Shown here piece by piece: positions 6,486 to 9,404 of a stretch of 9,404 nt of DNA. Source of the DNA: Bdellovibrio sp. CG10_big_fil_rev_8_21_14_0_10_47_8 (GTDB lineage: Bacteria > Bdellovibrionota > Bdellovibrionia > Bdellovibrionales > Bdellovibrionaceae). The notes under the pieces are model-generated. The model had not been told where the DNA came from. It ran no database searches and saw only the letters and a program-made list of their open reading frames with translations. The stretch is from positions 11,452 to 20,855 of the forward strand of contig PEZR01000004.1 in assembly GCA_002773975.1 (NCBI GenBank), given 5' to 3'. Positions within the stretch are counted from its first letter, which is position 1. Every line of letters starts with the position of its first letter. Made by a program: the position numbers and the translations under genes.

Positions 6486-6604
6486 ACACTTCTACAACGA
6501 CCGTGACAAAAAAACTTCACATCAAAAAGATTCAGAAGCCCGTGAAAACGGACTCTACCGCTCAGATGCCCGGTGGCGGCTGTCTGCCTTTGAATATCAT
6601 CTAA
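6482..6604 (+). CDS. Putative RiPP precursor peptide (40 aa)
   Basis: A 40-residue reading frame starts with ATG overlapping the maturase stop (ATGA), with AAGGAAG four bases upstream, a strong ribosome-binding site. The product begins MNTSTTTVTKKLHIKKIQKP and ends KTDSTAQMPGGGCLPLNII. It has no signal peptide or membrane segment. The basic, amphipathic KKLHIKKI part resembles leader peptides that modifying enzymes recognise, and the C-terminal MPGGGCLPLNII is a plausible core with a single Cys34 beside three glycines. Radical SAM/SPASM enzymes paired with such short genes usually modify them, so this is most likely the substrate. Cleavage after the glycines would release CLPLNII, but no protease is seen here. 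The kinase gene starts one base after its stop. Function is inferred from context; no named family is recognised. Confidence 0.75.
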   Translation: MNTSTTTVTKKLHIKKIQKPVKTDSTAQMPGGGCLPLNII

Positions 6605-6605
6605 G

Positions 6606-8477
6606 ATGATGAAGAAGCTGCTTCGGTCTGCTCAAGAACTGATTCAGCAGCTCAAGAGAACCAGCCCTCTCAAACTTTTTCTTCATGCGACATTCGCTTT
6701 TGTAATTGGCTACTTTGTTTGTAGTCTAGATCTGGCCTCGATTGAATCCATCCTTCTTGATCTCAGAATTAAGCACCGACCGGCCCCCACAGATACAAAA
6801 ACCATCGAGCTCGTCTATACAACCCCCGGCACAGTTTCCCTGCTTCAAGGGCTGCCAGGTTACCATTATCAAGCTCAAGCCCTTAAAAAAATTATCGAAA
6901 AAAAACCTCGAGCTGTTGTTTATGTTTCCAATCTCAACAATTGGAAAGGCAGTTATGCCGACAAAAAAGAATTTGCGGATACGGTCGATTCTTTCTCGAA
7001 TATTTATTTCCCCACAGACGAGCTGGAACTCAAAGGTGAGAGGGGAAAATCTCAATTCCCCCCACCACTGGATCAACTGAAAGTCATTCCTGGACCAAAA
7101 ACTGCGGACAATACCAAGTTCGCCAAAGACGGAGTCACTCGACGTCTCCTGGTCAGTTTTCTTGACCAGAAAATGATGCACACTTTGATTGCGGAGACCT
7201 ACAACCCGACAATCTCGGATGTGACGAAAATCCGCGGGACCTTTGAACTCTACAAGTCTCTGCAAACTTACATTGATTACCGCCCGATGGACTCGTTTCC
7301 TTTTCGGTCTTTCGAGCAGGTTCTCAATCAACCGGTCGACGCTGCCGACATTGCCGACAAAATTGTGATCTTTGGTGATCGCACGGATCTTGATACCCAT
7401 GACTATGTCAGCTCTCCCTTTTCCCGCGAAGGCAAACTGATGCCGCTGGCAGAGATGCACGCCAATATTTTTGAAACTCTCATTCGCAACTCGGCGCCAG
7501 CCAGGGCTCCGGATTGGCTCAATCTTGTATTCACCTTGCTGATTTCGTTGTTGACGGTCCACGTGGTGCTGACGCTGAAACCATTGAAGGGAATTCTTAT
7601 CCTGATGGGCACCGCGGTGACCTTCTCGGCTTTTTGTTATTTCTGTTTTTGGCCACTCAATATCTGGATCGACATGGCCCATCCTTTTTTGGCCATCTTT
7701 CTGTGTTATTATTTTTTCATTCCTTACCGACTCATCGTCGAGAACCGCCGATCCTGGGAATACTATCAGAAACACAAACTGCTCTCAGAAGTTGAGCAAC
7801 TAAAAACCAATTTTATCGGCATGATGTCTCATGATCTCAAAACTCCTCTCGCCCGCATTCAGGGAATGACAGAAGCGATTTCCAAGGACAATACGCCCCT
7901 CTCATCAACCCAGAGAGAGGCCCTGGATATGATTCGCCAGTCGGCCGAGGATCTGCTCAAATTCATCAGCACGATCTTGAATTACGCCAAAATTGAGAGC
8001 CAAGGTGTGGAGCTTCATCTTCAAGCGAAAGACATCAATCAAATTTTGAAAGAGGTCATTCGTAAACATGAATTTCTAGCCCAAGTAAAACACATTCAGC
8101 TGATTGCGGAACTCGAGCCTTTGTTTAGCATTGAGATTGACCCCGAGTTGATCAAACAGGTCCTGTCCAACCTGATTGAAAATGCGATCAAGTACAGCCC
8201 CGAGAACTCGAAAGTATTGATCTCGACCGAAGAGGCCAACAACAAGGTGGTCATCCAAGTCGCCGATCAAGGGCCGGGCATTCCCGAGGATGAAGTCGCC
8301 AATGTTTTTATGAAATTTTTTCGGTCCAAGTCAGCAAAATCTTCCCCGATTCGGGGGTCAGGGCTGGGGCTCTATTTGGCCAAATATTTCGTCGAATTGC
8401 ACCGAGGAGCCATTCACTGCGAATCCACGCCAGGACAGGGTTCCACCTTCACTGTCGAACTCCCAGTCAAACCGTAA
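6606..8477 (+). CDS. CHASE2-domain sensor histidine kinase
   Basis: This 623-residue inner-membrane kinase has one N-terminal transmembrane helix (about 22-40), a periplasmic CHASE2 sensor domain (about 44-300, with IESILLDLRIKHRP near its start), three more helices (about 304-323, 328-348, 357-377) and a cytoplasmic kinase. The kinase shows MMSHDLKTPLARI (phosphorylated His409), the N-box NLIENAIKYSPE (Asn526), DQGPGIPED (Asp554), an F-box MKFFRS and RGSGLGLYLAK. All needed residues are present. CHASE2 is an extracytoplasmic sensor whose ligands are mostly unknown. The gene begins one base after the peptide gene stop and lacks its own ribosome-binding site, so translation probably depends on the peptide gene (ATG at 6606 or 6609). 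Its partner is presumably the response regulator downstream. Sensing of the modified peptide is a hypothesis. Confidence 0.92.
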   Translation: MMKKLLRSAQELIQQLKRTSPLKLFLHATFAFVIGYFVCSLDLASIESILLDLRIKHRPAPTDTKTIELVYTTPGTVSLLQGLPGYHYQAQALKKIIEKKPRAVVYVSNLNNWKGSYADKKEFADTVDSFSNIYFPTDELELKGERGKSQFPPPLDQLKVIPGPKTADNTKFAKDGVTRRLLVSFLDQKMMHTLIAETYNPTISDVTKIRGTFELYKSLQTYIDYRPMDSFPFRSFEQVLNQPVDAADIADKIVIFGDRTDLDTHDYVSSPFSREGKLMPLAEMHANIFETLIRNSAPARAPDWLNLVFTLLISLLTVHVVLTLKPLKGILILMGTAVTFSAFCYFCFWPLNIWIDMAHPFLAIFLCYYFFIPYRLIVENRRSWEYYQKHKLLSEVEQLKTNFIGMMSHDLKTPLARIQGMTEAISKDNTPLSSTQREALDMIRQSAEDLLKFISTILNYAKIESQGVELHLQAKDINQILKEVIRKHEFLAQVKHIQLIAELEPLFSIEIDPELIKQVLSNLIENAIKYSPENSKVLISTEEANNKVVIQVADQGPGIPEDEVANVFMKFFRSKSAKSSPIRGSGLGLYLAKYFVELHRGAIHCESTPGQGSTFTVELPVKP

Positions 8478-8524
8478 AACTCTCCATGTTGCCAACAACA
8501 GCCCTAGTGATCCCCTCTTGTTTG

Positions 8525-8534
8525 TGATAAAACC
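8525..8534. repeat. Motif TGATAAAACC shared with the maturase upstream region
   Basis: The same ten bases occur at 4971-4980, upstream of the maturase gene, and here about 100 bp before the response regulator. Both are on the same strand and in the only two sizeable intergenic regions of the cluster. By a rough estimate a chance 10-base match between regions of these sizes is about a few percent, so it may be a common operator half-site. Confidence 0.3.
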
Positions 8535-8540
8535 AGTCAA

Positions 8541-8580
8541 ATCTTGAGCTTAAGGTTTATACCCCTAAGCTCCTGAAGAT
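8541..8580 (+). terminator. Stem-loop between the kinase and the response regulator
   Basis: GAGCTTA (8546-8552) pairs with TAAGCTC (8566-8572), continuing past one A-C mismatch into GG/CC around a small AT-rich loop. An outer ATCTT (8541-8545) can also pair with AAGAT (8576-8580) across a 3-base bulge. No T-run follows, so it may be a weak terminator, an attenuator or processing site that lowers expression of the downstream gene, or an operator. Confidence 0.4.
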
Positions 8581-8586
8581 CTAAAA

Positions 8587-8610
8587 AGTGAATGTCCACC
8601 GACACTCACT
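8587..8610 (+). promoter_or_regulatory. Second stem-loop in the response regulator leader
   Basis: AGTGAATGT (8587-8595) and ACACTCACT (8602-8610) pair over nine positions with one mismatch around the loop CCACCG. A weak TTTT (8617-8620) follows seven bases later. It ends 15 bases before the strong ribosome-binding site GGAGGG (8626-8631), so it could act on transcript readthrough or translation of the regulator. Confidence 0.35.
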
Positions 8611-8634
8611 GGATGTGTTTTAGACGGAGGGTTT

Positions 8635-9404
8635 ATGATTCGAGTTCTCGTAGCGGATGACGATCAAGGATTACGACTGTCGGTCAAATCAGCATTGACC
8701 AGCACTGGCCGTTTCCAGGTCGAGGAAGCTTTCGACGGACTCAATGGCGTTGAAAAAATCAAAGCCAATTCTTTTGATATCGCCATCCTCGATGTGGATA
8801 TGCCCCGCCTGAATGGCCTCGAGGCTCTGAAGCTGATCAAAGAACACAACCCTGGCATCGTCGTCATTGTGATGACTGCGTTTGCAACCATTGACCACGC
8901 TGTCCAGGCCGTAAAAGACGGCGCTTACAATTATTTGCAAAAACCTGTCCAAAGCGACGAGCTTGTCGCGCTCTTGGATCGCGCTATCGCTGCGATGAAT
9001 ATGATCTCCAGCATCGCTGCGTCTTCTCCGATGCTGATGGAGGGCGGCCGCAAGTTCATTGGTAACAATCAGCAGATGCAAAAAGTTTTTAACATCATTC
9101 ATCGCCTGAGCAAAGTGGACACGCCGGTGTTGATTCGCGGGGCCTCAGGAACTGGTAAAGAACTGGTCGCCCGAGCGATTCACTATAACTCGGGACGAAA
9201 AGACGAAAAATTTGTCGCCATCAATTGCTCCGCAATTCCTGAGAATCTTTTTGAAAGTGAACTCTTTGGTCACGAAAAGGGCTCCTTTACCGGCGCTGAC
9301 CAAAGAAAAATTGGTCGCTTTCAATTTGCCGAGGGCGGAACTCTGTTTTTGGACGAAGTCGGTGACATGCCTCTGTTGATGCAAGTAAAGCTGCTCCGGG
9401 TTCT
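8635..9404 (+). CDS. NtrC-family sigma54-dependent response regulator (3' end outside window)
   Basis: The frame is open from the ATG at 8635 to the window end (256 complete codons). Residues 1-120 are a receiver domain: acidic pocket DDD (8-10), phosphorylated Asp53 in ILDVDMP, Thr81 and Lys103 in LQKP. From about 142 an AAA+ sigma54-activation domain begins (FIGNNQQMQKVFNII) with Walker A GASGTGKE (169-176), ELFGHEKGSFTGA containing the sigma54-contact loop (GSFTGA, 216-221; usual GAFTGA), and Walker B GGTLFLDE. The remaining AAA+ part and the DNA-binding domain lie past the edge. Such proteins bind enhancers as oligomers and use ATP to open sigma54 promoters. It follows the CHASE2 kinase on the same strand, so it is the likely partner. 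GGAGGG three bases upstream fixes the start. Confidence 0.93.
   Translation, partial: MIRVLVADDDQGLRLSVKSALTSTGRFQVEEAFDGLNGVEKIKANSFDIAILDVDMPRLNGLEALKLIKEHNPGIVVIVMTAFATIDHAVQAVKDGAYNYLQKPVQSDELVALLDRAIAAMNMISSIAASSPMLMEGGRKFIGNNQQMQKVFNIIHRLSKVDTPVLIRGASGTGKELVARAIHYNSGRKDEKFVAINCSAIPENLFESELFGHEKGSFTGADQRKIGRFQFAEGGTLFLDEVGDMPLLMQVKLLRV

Noticed and set aside
6726..7775. A 349-residue minus-strand frame within the kinase gene
   Set aside because: It is antisense to a kinase with every expected motif, and its translation shows no recognisable domain; it reflects codon bias.
8592..8660. A 22-codon frame (MSTDTHWMCFRRR...) before the response regulator, possible leader peptide
   Set aside because: It runs through the regulator's ribosome-binding site and into its first codons, has no ribosome-binding site of its own, and overlaps a stem-loop.

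Overview
The window looks like chromosomal DNA from a Gram-negative bacterium, most likely a Bdellovibrio-like member of the Bdellovibrionota/Oligoflexia (inferred from gene style; no rRNA marker is present). Supporting points are a class A penicillin-binding protein of the PBP1B type, an exported outer-membrane-style protein, a back-to-back pair of DUF507 genes next to a GroES homologue, and moderate GC content with compact gene packing. I see no tRNA, rRNA, IS element or CRISPR array.

Left block (1-1560, minus strand): two overlapping DUF507 genes run into a GroES-domain protein with a long lysine-rich, acid-free N-terminal tail. A separate signal-peptide protein, cut by the window edge, follows. 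Facing away from this block is a PBP1B-type peptidoglycan synthase (1605-3866). Only 44 bp separate the two start codons, and overlapping divergent promoter-like boxes cover that gap. The synthase converges on a metallo-beta-lactamase-fold hydrolase (3917-4906, minus), with a perfect inverted repeat at the junction.

Right block (about 4907-9404, plus strand) is the notable part. A radical SAM/SPASM peptide maturase (5199-6485) overlaps by ATGA a 40-codon gene (6482-6604) that looks like a RiPP precursor, with a basic leader and a C-terminal MPGGGCLPLNII. One base later begins a CHASE2 sensor histidine kinase (6606-8477). After a 157-bp gap holding two stem-loops comes an NtrC-type sigma54-dependent response regulator (from 8635, cut by the window end). 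A good -24/-12 (sigma54) promoter match sits upstream of the maturase, and a 10-bp motif is shared by the two intergenic regions. My reading is a modified-peptide signalling cassette: a maturase makes a peptide, a kinase with an extracytoplasmic sensor is produced from the same message, and its presumed regulator may feed back on the operon. The gene arrangement and motifs are seen directly; the signalling role is inference.
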